From an uncultured Propionivibrio sp. (GTDB lineage: Bacteria > Pseudomonadota > Gammaproteobacteria > Burkholderiales > Rhodocyclaceae), in NCBI GenBank assembly GCA_937923255.1, contig CALAIL010000021.1, positions 1 through 64,000 of the forward strand: DNA of 64,000 bases. Reading direction: 5' to 3'. Both the position numbers and the translations under genes were made by a program. Each line of letters starts with the position of its first letter. Position 1 is the first letter of the stretch. Under the pieces are notes generated by a model, which made no database searches, was not told where the DNA came from, and worked only from the letters and a program-made list of their open reading frames with translations. This document shows positions 18,162 to 26,700 of the stretch, piece after piece.

Positions 18162-18395
18162 TCAGACTTCGCCGCGGGCACGCAGGTCGGCGAGTACGAC
18201 ATCGATACCGTTCTTATCAATCGTGCGCAGTCCGGCGGTGGAAACACGCAGCCGCACCCAGCGATTTTCGCTCTCCACCCAGAAACGGCGATATTGCAGA
18301 TTCGGCAGAAAACGGCGCTTCGTTTTGTTGTTTGCGTGGGAAACGTTATTCCCAACCATCGGGGCTTTGCCCGTCACTTGGCAGACTCGTGCCAT
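18162..18395 (-). CDS. rpmB: 50S ribosomal protein L28
   Basis: 77 residues from [29 protein letters not shown] (start fixed by homology and a GGAG). It contains the L28 core [13 protein letters not shown] and the C-terminal [13 protein letters not shown]. No CxxC pair: zinc-free type, like the L33 next to it. It is cotranscribed with rpmG, the usual betaproteobacterial arrangement near radC and coaBC. Confidence 0.97.
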   Translation of the reverse strand: MARVCQVTGKAPMVGNNVSHANNKTKRRFLPNLQYRRFWVESENRWVRLRVSTAGLRTIDKNGIDVVLADLRARGEV

Positions 18396-18547
18396 GATGC
18401 TTGCTCCAGTTGATCTTGGGGAGAAAAGTGCGCATTCTAATGCAAACACCCCCGAAAATTCAAGCATTTTGTCTTTTTTTACGCGCTGTTGGCGCATTGA
18501 TGCACACCCCGCCGCACCGCCCAGCATCCGCGCAGTGATGCCCGCAA

Positions 18548-18735
18548 CCCCTTATGGATAGGGCATTTCAGAGGAGGCGCCCTGAAACCCTTGTAAAAAG
18601 GGCATCTCCGGGCAGGTGCCCTGAAACGCCCATTCCACGCGGGTTTCAGAAGGGATACCCGGAGATCCTTTATCCGCGCGGGTCTTGGGGCCTCCTTTTG
18701 CCCGCTCCCACAGGGCGCGGGGTTCAGTTTTACAG
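18548..18735. repeat. Spaced palindromic-box repeat array
   Basis: About five boxes alternate with short GC-rich spacers: CCCTTATGGATAGGGCATTTC, CCCTTGTAAAAAGGGCATCTC, CCCATTCCACGCGGGTTTC, CCTTTATCCGCGCGGG and a partial one. The array runs directly into a Correia-like element at 18768. Confidence 0.82.
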
Positions 18736-18767
18736 GGCATGTCAGAGGGTGCGCCCCGAAGGCTTCA

Positions 18768-18875
18768 TATAGCGAATTCACTTAACTTTCGCTACGGCGT
18801 TGCTGCGCCTTGTCGTACTCCTTGTTCTGTCTGCGGCTTGCTGCCTTGTATCGAAAATTAATTCGATCCGCTATA
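18768..18875. mobile_element. Correia-like MITE, full length
   Basis: 108 bp with ends TATAGCGAATT and (reverse) TATAGCGGATC. The interior holds CTACGGCGTTGCTGCGCCTTG, CGTACT, and CTTGTTCTGTCTGCGGCTTG followed by CTGCCTTGTAT. This matches the layout of neisserial Correia (NEMIS) elements, whose ends are TATAGTGGATT. It has no ORF. Confidence 0.75.
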
Positions 18876-18940
18876 GCGGCGCGACTTTGCAAGAAGATCA
18901 GGCAAAGTCAACACCGTAGTTTTGCCAAGGAAGCCGCTGT
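18873..18940. mobile_element. Correia-like MITE, internally deleted copy
   Basis: ATAGCGGC-GCGACTTTGC at the left and GTTTTGCC-AAGGAAGCCGCT at the right are the ends of the type seen at 51745 and 53349, but the middle is mostly missing (68 bp). It shares the ATA at 18873-18875 with the previous element. Ten bases separate it from the radC stop. Confidence 0.65.
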
Positions 18941-18949
18941 TTCAGCGGG

Positions 18950-19630
18950 CTAGAGCATGCCCCGCTCGGCAAAGGATAGCGGCGCCCCCATCCCCGCGAC
19001 AATGAAATGGTCGAGGACTTTTACGTCGATCATCGCCAAAGCCTGCTTGAGTTCGTGCGTCAATGTGCGATCCGCCGTCGACGGTTCGGCTGCGCCGGAG
19101 GGATGATTGTGCGCAAAAATGACGGCGGCGGCGTTATGCGCCAGCGCATGCTTGATGACTTCACGCGGATAAACGCTGGTTTGCGTCAGACTGCCGGAAA
19201 ACAAAACTTCGGCCGTAATCAAACGATGCTGCGCATCAAGCCACAGCGCGAAAAACACCTCGTGCCGCAGCCCGGCCAGGTGCAGACGCAAAAAATCGCG
19301 CACGGCCGCCGGCGTCGTCAGGCTGCTTGATTGCTGAAGATTCTCCGCCAGTGCGCGTCGAGACATTTCCAGCACGGCCTGGAGTTGCGCGTATTTGGCG
19401 GGCCCCATGCCGGGGATGGCCGAAAACTCGGCCTGGCTGGCCGAGAAGAGCCGATTGAGGCTGCCAAAATGGCCGATCAGCTCCCGCGCCAAATCGACGG
19501 CGCTTTTGCCCTTGACGCCAACGCGCAGAAACAACGCCAGCAATTCGGCATCGGAAAGCGCCGTCGCCCCTTGCTGCAGCAGGCGTTCGCGCGGTCGTTC
19601 GTCTTCCGGCCAGTCGGTAATCGCCATCAT
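18950..19630 (-). CDS. radC: RadC family JAB-domain protein
   Basis: About 226 residues. The N-terminal helix-hairpin-helix part has [24 protein letters not shown] (around 68-91). The C-terminal JAB1/MPN metallo-domain carries the zinc motif HNHPSG with the distal Asp in PSTAD (around 175-188). RadC was once thought a repair protein; its real function is unsettled. The start is a pair of ATGs (19630/19627). It is divergent from coaBC with 65 bases between them. Confidence 0.94.
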   Translation of the reverse strand: MMAITDWPEDERPRERLLQQGATALSDAELLALFLRVGVKGKSAVDLARELIGHFGSLNRLFSASQAEFSAIPGMGPAKYAQLQAVLEMSRRALAENLQQSSSLTTPAAVRDFLRLHLAGLRHEVFFALWLDAQHRLITAEVLFSGSLTQTSVYPREVIKHALAHNAAAVIFAHNHPSGAAEPSTADRTLTHELKQALAMIDVKVLDHFIVAGMGAPLSFAERGML

Positions 19631-19695
19631 CAAACTCGGTTAGAATGCGGCCCCAATAATGCCTAAATTTTCGACAGGACGGAAGGACAACGCAC

Positions 19696-20925
19696 ATGGA
19701 ACGTGCAGAATTGGCAGGCAAGCGCATCGCCTTGGGCATCACCGGCGGCATCGCCGCTTACAAGGCGGCGGAACTCGTCCGTCTTCTGGTCAAAGCAGGC
19801 GCCTCCGTACAGGTGGCGATGAGCGAAGCCGCGACACACTTTGTCGCGCCGCTAACGTTCCAGGCGCTTTCCGGCCACCCGGTACTGACCGACCAGCAAA
19901 GCAGCTCAAGCGACAGCGGCATGGCGCACATCCGGTTTTCGCGCGAATCCGACCTGCTGCTCATCGCGCCCGCCACGGCTAATTATCTGGCAAAAACCGC
20001 TCACGGCCTCGCCGACGATCTGCTGACGACCCTGACGCTAGCACGCAACTGCCCGCTTCTCGTCGCCCCGGCGATGAACCGTGAAATGTGGGGAAAACCG
20101 GCCACACAACGCAATATCGCCACACTGCGCGCAGACGGCGTGACGATTCTCGGCCCCGCCGCCGGCGAACAGGCGTGCGGAGAAATCGGCGAAGGCCGCA
20201 TGCTGGAACCGGCGGAAATCCTGGAATCGGTCATCGCATATTTTCAGCCCAAGCATCTTGCCGGCAAACATGTGCTGCTGACGGCCGGCCCTACGTTTGA
20301 GGCCATCGACCCGGTGCGCGGCATCACCAATCTGTCCAGTGGCCGCATGGGCTTTGCCATCGCCCGCGCTGCGCGCGCTGCGGGCGCCGCCGTCACGCTC
20401 GTCTGCGGCCCGGTCGCCTTGCCCACGCCGGCCGGCATCACCCGCATCAATGTCGTCAGCGCGCTCGAAATGCACGCAAAAGTCATGGAATGCATCCGTG
20501 CGCAGGGCGCAGATGTGTTCATCGGCGTCGCTGCCGTTGCCGACTACCGCCCTGCCGCCCCCGCCGACCACAAGATCAAAAAGGAAGACGGCGCGCCGCC
20601 GCCAATCGAACTCGTGCGCAATCCGGACATCCTGGCGGAAGTTGCGGCGCTGCCCAATCCGCCGCTGTGCGTCGGCTTTGCCGCCGAAAGCCAAAAACTT
20701 GCCGAATACGCCGAACGCAAACGCCGCAGTAAAAAAATTCCGCTCATCGTCGGCAACCTGATTCAGGAAGGCTTCGGCGGCGACAACAATGCCGTCACGC
20801 TGTTCGATGAAACCGGCGCAACGGCACTGCCGCCGGGCAGCAAGGCTGAACTGGCGCACGCCCTGATCGAACGTATCGCTAAATTACTGGGGCAACCGGA
20901 AAAGCCGGAGAAAAAACGGTCATGA
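19696..20925 (+). CDS. coaBC: Bifunctional phosphopantothenoylcysteine decarboxylase/synthetase
   Basis: A 409-residue CoaBC. The N-terminal flavoprotein CoaC domain (1-185) has [18 protein letters not shown], the [10 protein letters not shown] loop, APAMNREMW (PXMNXXMW motif) and the catalytic Cys in [11 protein letters not shown]. The C-terminal CoaB domain (190-400) has [24 protein letters not shown] and AAVADYRPA with the KIKK dimer motif. It makes 4'-phosphopantetheine for CoA. dut overlaps its end by four bases. Confidence 0.97.
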   Translation: MERAELAGKRIALGITGGIAAYKAAELVRLLVKAGASVQVAMSEAATHFVAPLTFQALSGHPVLTDQQSSSSDSGMAHIRFSRESDLLLIAPATANYLAKTAHGLADDLLTTLTLARNCPLLVAPAMNREMWGKPATQRNIATLRADGVTILGPAAGEQACGEIGEGRMLEPAEILESVIAYFQPKHLAGKHVLLTAGPTFEAIDPVRGITNLSSGRMGFAIARAARAAGAAVTLVCGPVALPTPAGITRINVVSALEMHAKVMECIRAQGADVFIGVAAVADYRPAAPADHKIKKEDGAPPPIELVRNPDILAEVAALPNPPLCVGFAAESQKLAEYAERKRRSKKIPLIVGNLIQEGFGGDNNAVTLFDETGATALPPGSKAELAHALIERIAKLLGQPEKPEKKRS

Positions 20926-21386
20926 AAAAAACAACACACCGCCGCATCGACCTGCGCATTCTCGACCCGCGCCTCAAAGCGTCCCCGCCTGGTTACGCCA
21001 CCGCCGGCTCGGCCGGACTCGACCTGCGTGCCTGCATTGCCGAACCGCTCACCATCGCGCCGGGAGACACTCAACTGATTCCATCCGGCATCGCTGTTCA
21101 TCTGGCAGACCCCGGGCTTGCCGCACTGGTTTTACCGCGCTCGGGACTCGGGCATAAACACGGCATCGTTCTCGGCAATCTCGTCGGGCTGATCGATTCG
21201 GACTATCAGGGCGAAATCATGATTTCGGTCTGGAACCGCGGCCAGGCGGCTTTTACCCTCAACCCGCTCGACCGGCTGGCGCAGCTGGTCATCGTCCCTG
21301 TGCTTCAGGTCGGCTTCAATATCGTCGAAGAATTTGAAGCCAGCGCCCGCGGCGCCGGCGGCTTTGGCAGTACGGGTAAGATTTAG
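20922..21386 (+). CDS. dut: dUTP diphosphatase
   Basis: A 154-residue homotrimeric dUTPase. All five motifs are present: AGLDLRA (motif 1), [11 protein letters not shown] (2), [10 protein letters not shown] (3), [11 protein letters not shown] (4), and the Gly-rich [10 protein letters not shown] tail (5). It hydrolyses dUTP to dUMP. It overlaps coaBC by an ATGA, so the two are translationally coupled. Confidence 0.98.
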   Translation: MKKTTHRRIDLRILDPRLKASPPGYATAGSAGLDLRACIAEPLTIAPGDTQLIPSGIAVHLADPGLAALVLPRSGLGHKHGIVLGNLVGLIDSDYQGEIMISVWNRGQAAFTLNPLDRLAQLVIVPVLQVGFNIVEEFEASARGAGGFGSTGKI

Positions 21387-21412
21387 CCACGCCGGGAATC
21401 CGACAGACGACA

Positions 21413-21829
21413 ATGACCGCCTTCCAGCACACGTTCGAAATCACCACGCCCGGACGCGGCACCCGTGAAATCACCCAGGCCATCGCCGAAATCGTTGCCC
21501 GCGCCGGCATCGCCTGCGGGCTGGTCAATGTCTTTGTCCCGCATACGAGCTGCTCGGTCATGCTCACCGAAAACGCCGACCCTTCGGTACGCCACGACCT
21601 GGAAACGCTGGCGCAACGCTGGGCGCCCGACGGCGACCCGGCCTACCGTCACGCCGACGAAGGCGATGACGACATGGCGGCACACGGCCGCACCCTGCTC
21701 GCCGGCAGCTCACTCATCATTCCCATCACCGACGGCCGGCTGGCGCTCGGCACATGGCAAGGCATCTATCTCTGGGAACACCGCGCCCGCCCACACCGGC
21801 GTCGCATTATCGTCACGGTTTACGGCTAG
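21413..21829 (+). CDS. yjbQ: YjbQ/UPF0047 family protein
   Basis: 138 residues. The family signature is clear: ARAGIACGLVNVFVPHTSCSVMLTENADPSVRHDL (residues about 30-64), the acidic ADEGDDDMAAH segment (about 80-90), and GTWQGIYLWEHR near the C-terminus with the conserved His. Some members have thiamine-phosphate synthase side activity in vitro; the cellular role is unknown. It follows dut by 26 bases and is probably the last gene of the coaBC operon. Confidence 0.9.
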   Translation: MTAFQHTFEITTPGRGTREITQAIAEIVARAGIACGLVNVFVPHTSCSVMLTENADPSVRHDLETLAQRWAPDGDPAYRHADEGDDDMAAHGRTLLAGSSLIIPITDGRLALGTWQGIYLWEHRARPHRRRIIVTVYG

Positions 21830-21874
21830 CCGAATGCACCAACCATCTCGTCCAATATAAATGCTGGCTTACTT

Positions 21875-22215
21875 TTATATATCGTTGACGTGCCTGGAGC
21901 CTTTGACAAACACATTATTGCCGTAATTGATCCAAAGGTACTTGTCCAGATCGAGATCAAACCAAGCCGTCATAGCCAAACTCAGGCTTAAGCCGCTATC
22001 GGTATAGCTGACGCTGTTGTGATCGACTTTGCCCCCGATGATGGCTTGCAGCGTAACCCTGGAGGCATTGGAGATAATTTCGATATAGACGCAGTCACCT
22101 CGCCTAAACAAATCAGAGATGATGGTTTTGCTGCACGCGACGTCTTTGCTTGCCTAAATATGCTTAGAGCCAAAGAGAAACTCATCGGTTTTGGGCACAC
22201 CTGAGAAAAGAGAGC
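21875..22215 (-). pseudogene. IS1595-family (IS1016-like) transposase remnant
   Basis: The minus strand encodes KTDEFLFG (compare the DDE-type DESYFG motif), then an in-frame TAG (22154-22156), then a stretch including LFRRGDCVYIEIISNAS, VTLQAIIGGKVD and YGNNVFVKGSRHVN. These match IS1016-like transposases (VYTEI, TLQAIIRGKV, NNEFAKGSRHVNGIE) in order and spacing. The native ESFWSFAKRRL end is missing: a stop follows HVNDI. The 5' part is shifted or lost. The region is more AT-rich than its neighbours. 22216-22475 may hold more decayed IS sequence but nothing I can assign. Confidence 0.75.
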
Positions 22216-22475
22216 GGACGGCACACTCATGAGTTAAGTGCGTACGAATAAACTGACAACTCAGTACTGACCGAGCGCACGGATAAGCCACACAACTGAT
22301 CGGTATTCGCCGCGCCCAAGTTCATGGCAAACAGGTGCACTAGCCGACGAGATCATATCTCACTGATTTTTGAATGGCGATGGTACCTGTTTTCCCTAGC
22401 ATCTCCAGAAGTCAACATGTATTGAACACATGTTTGCTTCCTAAGCCACTTAATTAGTGCAAAATCAATATATTT

Positions 22476-23291
22476 CTAATTAAAATTTTCAGGAACTCCA
22501 TATTTGGAGGGTACCGGCATACTCTTGATATGAACAACACTCAATATATCAGAAGTTCCTTTTTTAAGGAGGACAGCTCCTGCTAGCTTGCCAGCATAGA
22601 TAGGAATATATGTTAATTCTTCTTCATGAATTCCTGTTTTTTCTATTGCCGAATTTATCCTAGATTTTTCTAATGGAAACTTTTCTAACAATTCTTTTAC
22701 GGGAATAGACGCATTAAGTACGGCACCATGTGCATCTTTATAAGGCTGCCATAGGACAGGCCGCGCAGCTAGAGGCGAACCGCCAAATTGAATTTCTTTT
22801 TTCCATTTTTTAATATTTTCTTCATCCAGCGGAGAGTGTCTCAATGAAATTAAATTAGGTCCCGTCCACGGCTCCCATTCAATTTGATGTGTAACTTTTT
22901 CTCCCGGCTGGGGCATAGGTATTAAATACACAGGCACAATTTGAAAGTGATCATATTCAAAAACTATTTGTGCAGGGCGTGCCTGCGCCATAACCCATAG
23001 CCCATACCCCAATGCACTTAATTGCAGTATAACAATTACCCCAATATCCAACGATCTTTCAAATAAAGATTTCTTTTTGTTAAAAACAATGAGCGTAATA
23101 AGAGGCCCCAATATAACATCTACGCCAATTAATAACTTATAAATACTCTGCCCCCATAAAACTTCTCTATATGGCGCAGGATACCAGACTCGATAAATCA
23201 ACCAGGCAACTATAGCAGCAAAAAGAAAACTCACTGCCAAATGTATAAGGGCCGCATATATTTTCGGCCTCCAATACTTTTTATCAATCAT
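22476..23291 (-). CDS. TfpX/TfpZ-type type IV pilin accessory protein
   Basis: A 271-residue inner-membrane protein. An N-terminal helix (about 12-32) starts after KPKIYAALIHLAVS-like sequence, and two further helices (about 50-68, 80-100) follow. YRVWYPAPYREVLWGQSIYKLLIGVDVILGPLIT-like content (about 33-66) is the family hallmark. The C-terminal 150 residues are periplasmic by inference. TfpX/Z/FimB-like proteins are encoded next to a major pilin and are specific for that pilin's assembly. It is downstream of pilA, with a hairpin between that would make it a read-through gene. More AT-rich than neighbours, as pilin loci often are. Confidence 0.85.
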   Translation of the reverse strand: MIDKKYWRPKIYAALIHLAVSFLFAAIVAWLIYRVWYPAPYREVLWGQSIYKLLIGVDVILGPLITLIVFNKKKSLFERSLDIGVIVILQLSALGYGLWVMAQARPAQIVFEYDHFQIVPVYLIPMPQPGEKVTHQIEWEPWTGPNLISLRHSPLDEENIKKWKKEIQFGGSPLAARPVLWQPYKDAHGAVLNASIPVKELLEKFPLEKSRINSAIEKTGIHEEELTYIPIYAGKLAGAVLLKKGTSDILSVVHIKSMPVPSKYGVPENFN

Positions 23292-23313
23292 TTGCGAAAA
23301 AGCCTACCAAAAT

Positions 23314-23343
23314 GCAAAAGCCTGCAAGTTTGCAGGCTTTTGC
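23314..23343 (-). terminator. Hairpin between pilA and its accessory gene
   Basis: A 14-bp perfect inverted repeat (GCAAAAGCCTGCAA and its complement) is followed on the minus strand by a T-rich stretch. It probably ends most pilA transcripts and lets some read into the accessory gene. Confidence 0.8.
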
Positions 23344-23363
23344 CAGATTGTCCTAAATCCAAA

Positions 23364-23807
23364 TTATGGGCAATCACCTTGGCCAGGTTTCAGGCCGCGT
23401 TTCGCGTCACAAACAGTACCGGTATTTTTCCACACGATATTACCTTCTGTTGGCGTCGGCGTGTTTACATAGGTCAATGCAACACCAGCAACCGTAGTAG
23501 CGCCGGTTGTCGCCTTAATTACACCATCCGTGACGCTATCTAATGCTGTCACATTTTTAGTCAGTTGGAAATTGGCAACAGCCGGGATACCATTGGTTCC
23601 TGCGTCACACTCGCCTACTGCCAGCATTTCACCTATGCAAGAACTGACAGCAGAACGGAGGCCCGACAATTCAGCAGCAGCACCAGCAGCGCGCGTACGA
23701 GAAACATAATCAGAATATTGAGGGATGGCAATAGCCGCCAAAATACCGATGATCGCAACGACGATCATGAGTTCGATCAGGGTAAAGCCTTGTTGAATCT
23801 TTTTCAT
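23364..23807 (-). CDS. pilA: Type IV major pilin PilA
   Basis: A 147-residue prepilin. The leader MKKIQQG is cleaved before [24 protein letters not shown], a textbook class IVa pilin N-terminus with Glu5 of the mature protein. The globular part has four cysteines: a pair around [13 protein letters not shown] (near 58-68) and a C-terminal pair VC...DC (130-146) forming the D-region. AGGAG lies before MKKIQQG; the frame is open 20 codons upstream without coding sense. It is the structural subunit of pili for twitching, adhesion or DNA uptake. Confidence 0.96.
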   Translation of the reverse strand: MKKIQQGFTLIELMIVVAIIGILAAIAIPQYSDYVSRTRAAGAAAELSGLRSAVSSCIGEMLAVGECDAGTNGIPAVANFQLTKNVTALDSVTDGVIKATTGATTVAGVALTYVNTPTPTEGNIVWKNTGTVCDAKRGLKPGQGDCP

Positions 23808-23866
23808 TCCAAGTCTCCTTGTTGGTTGGTTAAGTGCTACAACGGAAGTCCCGTTGCCTAAGTACA

Positions 23867-23882
23867 ATCACAAACCGTGCCA
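23867..23882 (-). promoter_or_regulatory. Imperfect -24/-12 element upstream of pilA
   Basis: The minus strand reads TGGCACGGTTTGTGAT: a perfect -24 (TGGCAC) but a poor -12 (GTGAT for TTGCA). It would give a leader of about 50 bases. pilA is often sigma-54/PilR dependent, which supports it. Confidence 0.4.
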
Positions 23883-23986
23883 GCTCGCGTTTTTGGCCAT
23901 TTTGTGTGATTTATTGCTCAAAAATCTCTCTTTTGGGGCGTGGCAGGCTTTTTTGGGCGGCAAATCGTTGACCATTTCGAGCAGGC

Positions 23987-24007
23987 AAGTGACGAAAATC
24001 GTCACTT
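23987..24007. promoter_or_regulatory. Perfect 9-3-9 inverted repeat upstream of pilA
   Basis: AAGTGACGA-AAA-TCGTCACTT lies about 190 bases before the pilA ATG. It could be an activator site; no known consensus is assigned. Confidence 0.45.
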
Positions 24008-24099
24008 TCCGCCCCAAGCCATTTTTTGACCGCCGGATTTTCCGCGCTCGCGGTAACTTTATACGCCATGACGGCTGCCGCAGCGGTCGGTTTTCCACG

Positions 24100-24480
24100 C
24101 TCCTGCCTGCCCGCAAACGTCCAATTGACGCGGGTTGCCGGGCCACAGATCGGAAACACCCAATCCACGCGGGTTAGCGGGCAGCAGGCCAAAAGTCCCC
24201 AAGCCAGAAAAACGTTCGTGAGTAAATAGCCAGGCATGCGTCGTTTCAGGCTCTTGTACGCGGCGCGCAGGCGCTTGCGCGTGTAGCGTCAAATATCTAA
24301 AAAACCGTCACCGCGTTGCGCCGCTTTGCCGAACGCCTTGTACTGTCTGCGGCGGCAGTCCGGAAGCCCGCGTCTTTTGGGCGTTTCAGATAAGGCAGCG
24401 CTGGAACCCGCATCCTTTGGGAATTTGCGGGCAGGCGTCGCGGAAACCCTTATTCCAGGCGGGATTCCATATGGGTTTGG
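24100..24480. repeat. Palindromic boxes and a Correia-like remnant
   Basis: Boxes with CCAATTGACGCGGGTTGC and CCAATCCACGCGGGTTAGC lie at 24115-24182. A Correia-like remnant (24287-24402) closely resembles the one at 1859. Further boxes follow (24402-24475). The whole 23883-24658 stretch has no supportable gene; frames on both strands are repeat translations. Confidence 0.65.
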
Positions 24481-24658
24481 GGCCTGCTCGCCCACCTTTG
24501 CATACCGTTTCTGCGGGCCATAAGCGCCTGCCGTTATAATGCGCTTCATGTTTTTCTGCCGTTTTCCGGCCTTCGGCCGACCTTTGTTTCTTTATTGACG
24601 TCAGTTTTTCACCAATATTTGCTCGCCCATTTACCCTACGTTCCGCTTCACCAACATC

Positions 24659-25861
24659 ATGAGCTGTCTGGATTCCGCCCTGAATATCGAAGACCTGCGC
24701 CGCCTGGCGCATCGCCGCGTGCCCGCCTTTGCCATGGCCTATGTCGAAGCCGGCGCCGAAGACCGCGTGTCCCTGCAACACAACCGCGACGTTTTCCGGC
24801 GCTGGCAGTTCGTCCCCGATGCGCTGATTGACGCGGAACATCGCTCGCTGGGCGTCGATATTCTGGGCGCACCGGCCGAGCGCCCGTTCATCGTCGCGCC
24901 GACCGGCTTTAACGGCATGCTCTATCACCGGGCGGATGTGCTGCTCGCCCAAGCCGCCGCTCAGGCCAGCATCCCTTTTACGCTGAGCACCATGTCCAAC
25001 GCGGCGATGGAGGAGGTCGCCCAGGCCGCGCCCGGCCTGCGCTTCTGGTATCAGCTCTATATGTTCAAGGATGCCGGCATCAACCGCGACCTGGTGCGCC
25101 GCGCCGACGCCGCGGGCAGCGAGGCGCTGGTCTTCACCGTCGACTGCCAGCATTTCGGCAACCGCGAAAACGAACGCCGTTACTTTCGCGGGCCGATGCA
25201 GCTGAGCCTGAAATCCATGCTGAATGCCGCCTGCCACCCCGTCTGGGCGGCCAACATTGTCGGCGGCGCGCGCGGCGTGCCCGGCTTTGGCAACCTCGCC
25301 GGCTACTTTTCGGCAGAAGACCGCGCCGGGCGCGGCTCACGCTTTATCGCCGAAAAACTGCATATGGGCCTACGCTGGGCCGACCTCGAATGGCTGCGCG
25401 AGACCTGGCCGCGCAAGCTGGTCGTCAAAGGCATTCTCACCGCCACCGACGCGCACCGCGCCATTCGCCTCGGCGCCGACGCGGTTGTGCTGACCAATCA
25501 TGGTGGCCGCCAGCTCGATGGCTGCGTTTCTCCCATGGACGTGCTGGAAGAGATCCACGCCGCCTGCGGCAACGAGGCGGAAATCTTTATCGACAGCGGC
25601 TTCCGGCGCGGGACGGACATCGCCAAGGCGCTGGCGCTCGGCGCGCAGGCCGTCATGCTCGGGCGGCCGCTGCTCTACGGCGCTGGCGCCGCCGGCCGCG
25701 CCGGCATCGACAAAGCGCTGGACATTCTCACCAGCGAGTTAAGCCGCACCCTCGCCCAGCTTGGCGTCCCGAACATCGCCGGGCTGGAGAAACGGCATGT
25801 GCGACGGCAACCATTCTTCCGGAACGACGACACCTTGGGCGAAACCGGGCAGCAACGCTGA
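24659..25861 (+). CDS. FMN-dependent alpha-hydroxy-acid dehydrogenase/oxidase
   Basis: A 400-residue TIM-barrel flavoenzyme of the LldD/MdlB/glycolate oxidase family. The FMN site is seen in IVAPTGFNGMLY and TLSTMSN. FWYQLYMFKD carries the catalytic-region Tyr, KGILTATDAHRAIRLGADAVVLTNHGGRQLD holds the FMN-binding Lys and the catalytic His (in NHGGRQLD, about 278-285), and FIDSGFRRGTDIAKALALGA holds the phosphate site. Such enzymes oxidise L-lactate, mandelate or glycolate to the 2-keto acid. The substrate cannot be told; the TVDCQHFGNRE loop differs from the common TVDTPVLGRRE. Confidence 0.87.
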   Translation: MSCLDSALNIEDLRRLAHRRVPAFAMAYVEAGAEDRVSLQHNRDVFRRWQFVPDALIDAEHRSLGVDILGAPAERPFIVAPTGFNGMLYHRADVLLAQAAAQASIPFTLSTMSNAAMEEVAQAAPGLRFWYQLYMFKDAGINRDLVRRADAAGSEALVFTVDCQHFGNRENERRYFRGPMQLSLKSMLNAACHPVWAANIVGGARGVPGFGNLAGYFSAEDRAGRGSRFIAEKLHMGLRWADLEWLRETWPRKLVVKGILTATDAHRAIRLGADAVVLTNHGGRQLDGCVSPMDVLEEIHAACGNEAEIFIDSGFRRGTDIAKALALGAQAVMLGRPLLYGAGAAGRAGIDKALDILTSELSRTLAQLGVPNIAGLEKRHVRRQPFFRNDDTLGETGQQR

Positions 25862-26181
25862 ACGTCCCCTCCGATGCGCCGCGCAGGGCATCGCACTCCG
25901 AAGAGCGCCTTTATCCAGGCGCTTCCTGAAACGCCGTTTTTGCTCCGACCAATGACTTTGCCGGCGTTGCAACGGCGCTGGTTCTGCCACGACTGCCGCT
26001 CTTAGCCTACCCACCCTTGACTATTCCCTGACAAAGCCCGGCCAAGTGTTTCGACGAATCCTCCGCCTTTGTTCGGCCGCCCCTGCGGCAGTGGATGGCA
26101 TGGATATCAGTATGGGCGCAGACGATGCGCCAATGCCTTGCCTGACCCGTCGGACAACGGCAAGCATCCGGGCGTCTAGCG
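25862..26181. other. Gene-free stretch, probably decayed
   Basis: No ORF with coding character. A CCTTTATCCAGGCGC box near 25908 resembles the palindromic repeats. It lies between the oxidase and the IS481 remnant and may include the remnant's outer part. Confidence 0.5.
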
Positions 26182-26560
26182 CTAATTTCCCAACACATCG
26201 TTTCCTGCAAAGCCGAACCGCGTAGCGGGAAGCCAGTGACCGACCGCCGAGTGAGGCCGATGGAAGTTTTAATAAAGCACCCAAGGCGCGATCTCATCCG
26301 CGCGATGCGCTGATGAGGGGCAACGATAGGCTTCAGCCCATTCGCGCAGCAGCATCTGGATGAACCGTCCAGCCCTGCCAGGGGTGCGCGGCGTCTAGGG
26401 TTTAGTGCAAAGGTGCCAGATCTTCAGGCATCGCAGCCGCCTGGCAAAGGGCCGTGACCGATAGGCTGCGCCATTGTCGGCCATGACCCGTTCTGTCTTT
26501 ACGCCTAGGCTGCGGTCATCAGGCAGCGCCGCCATGCCTTGAGCAGACCGGGCTGCGTCT
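26182..26560 (-). pseudogene. IS481-family transposase remnant
   Basis: One minus-strand frame reads VKTERVMADNGAAYRS, then LRCLKIWHLCTKP, stop, TPRTPGRAGRFIQMLLREWAEAY, ... , stop, NFHRPHSAVGHWLPATR and AGNDVLGN before the end. These are the C-terminal landmarks of IS481 transposases (ERVMTDNGSAYRS, TPRTNGKAERFIQTLLREWA, HRPHSSLG). Two in-frame stops (TAG and TAA) and a lost N-terminal half make it dead. The flanks show no obvious terminal repeats. Confidence 0.82.
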
Positions 26561-26700
26561 CAAAAGGCAGGATGCCCTAAAATACCCGCGCTGCCATCCC
26601 CGTGCCGCGTATTCACCGAATCAAAATGACGCTTGCCCCCCTACCCGCATTGCCTCGCCATCCGTCCACTGACGAGCCGGCGGTCACGCCGGAATCCGAT

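Noticed and set aside
23911-24237. 108-residue minus-strand ORF upstream of pilA
   Set aside because: It reads through repeat boxes (TRVDWVF, TRVNWTF) and lacks a ribosome site; same translation pattern occurs in other arrays.
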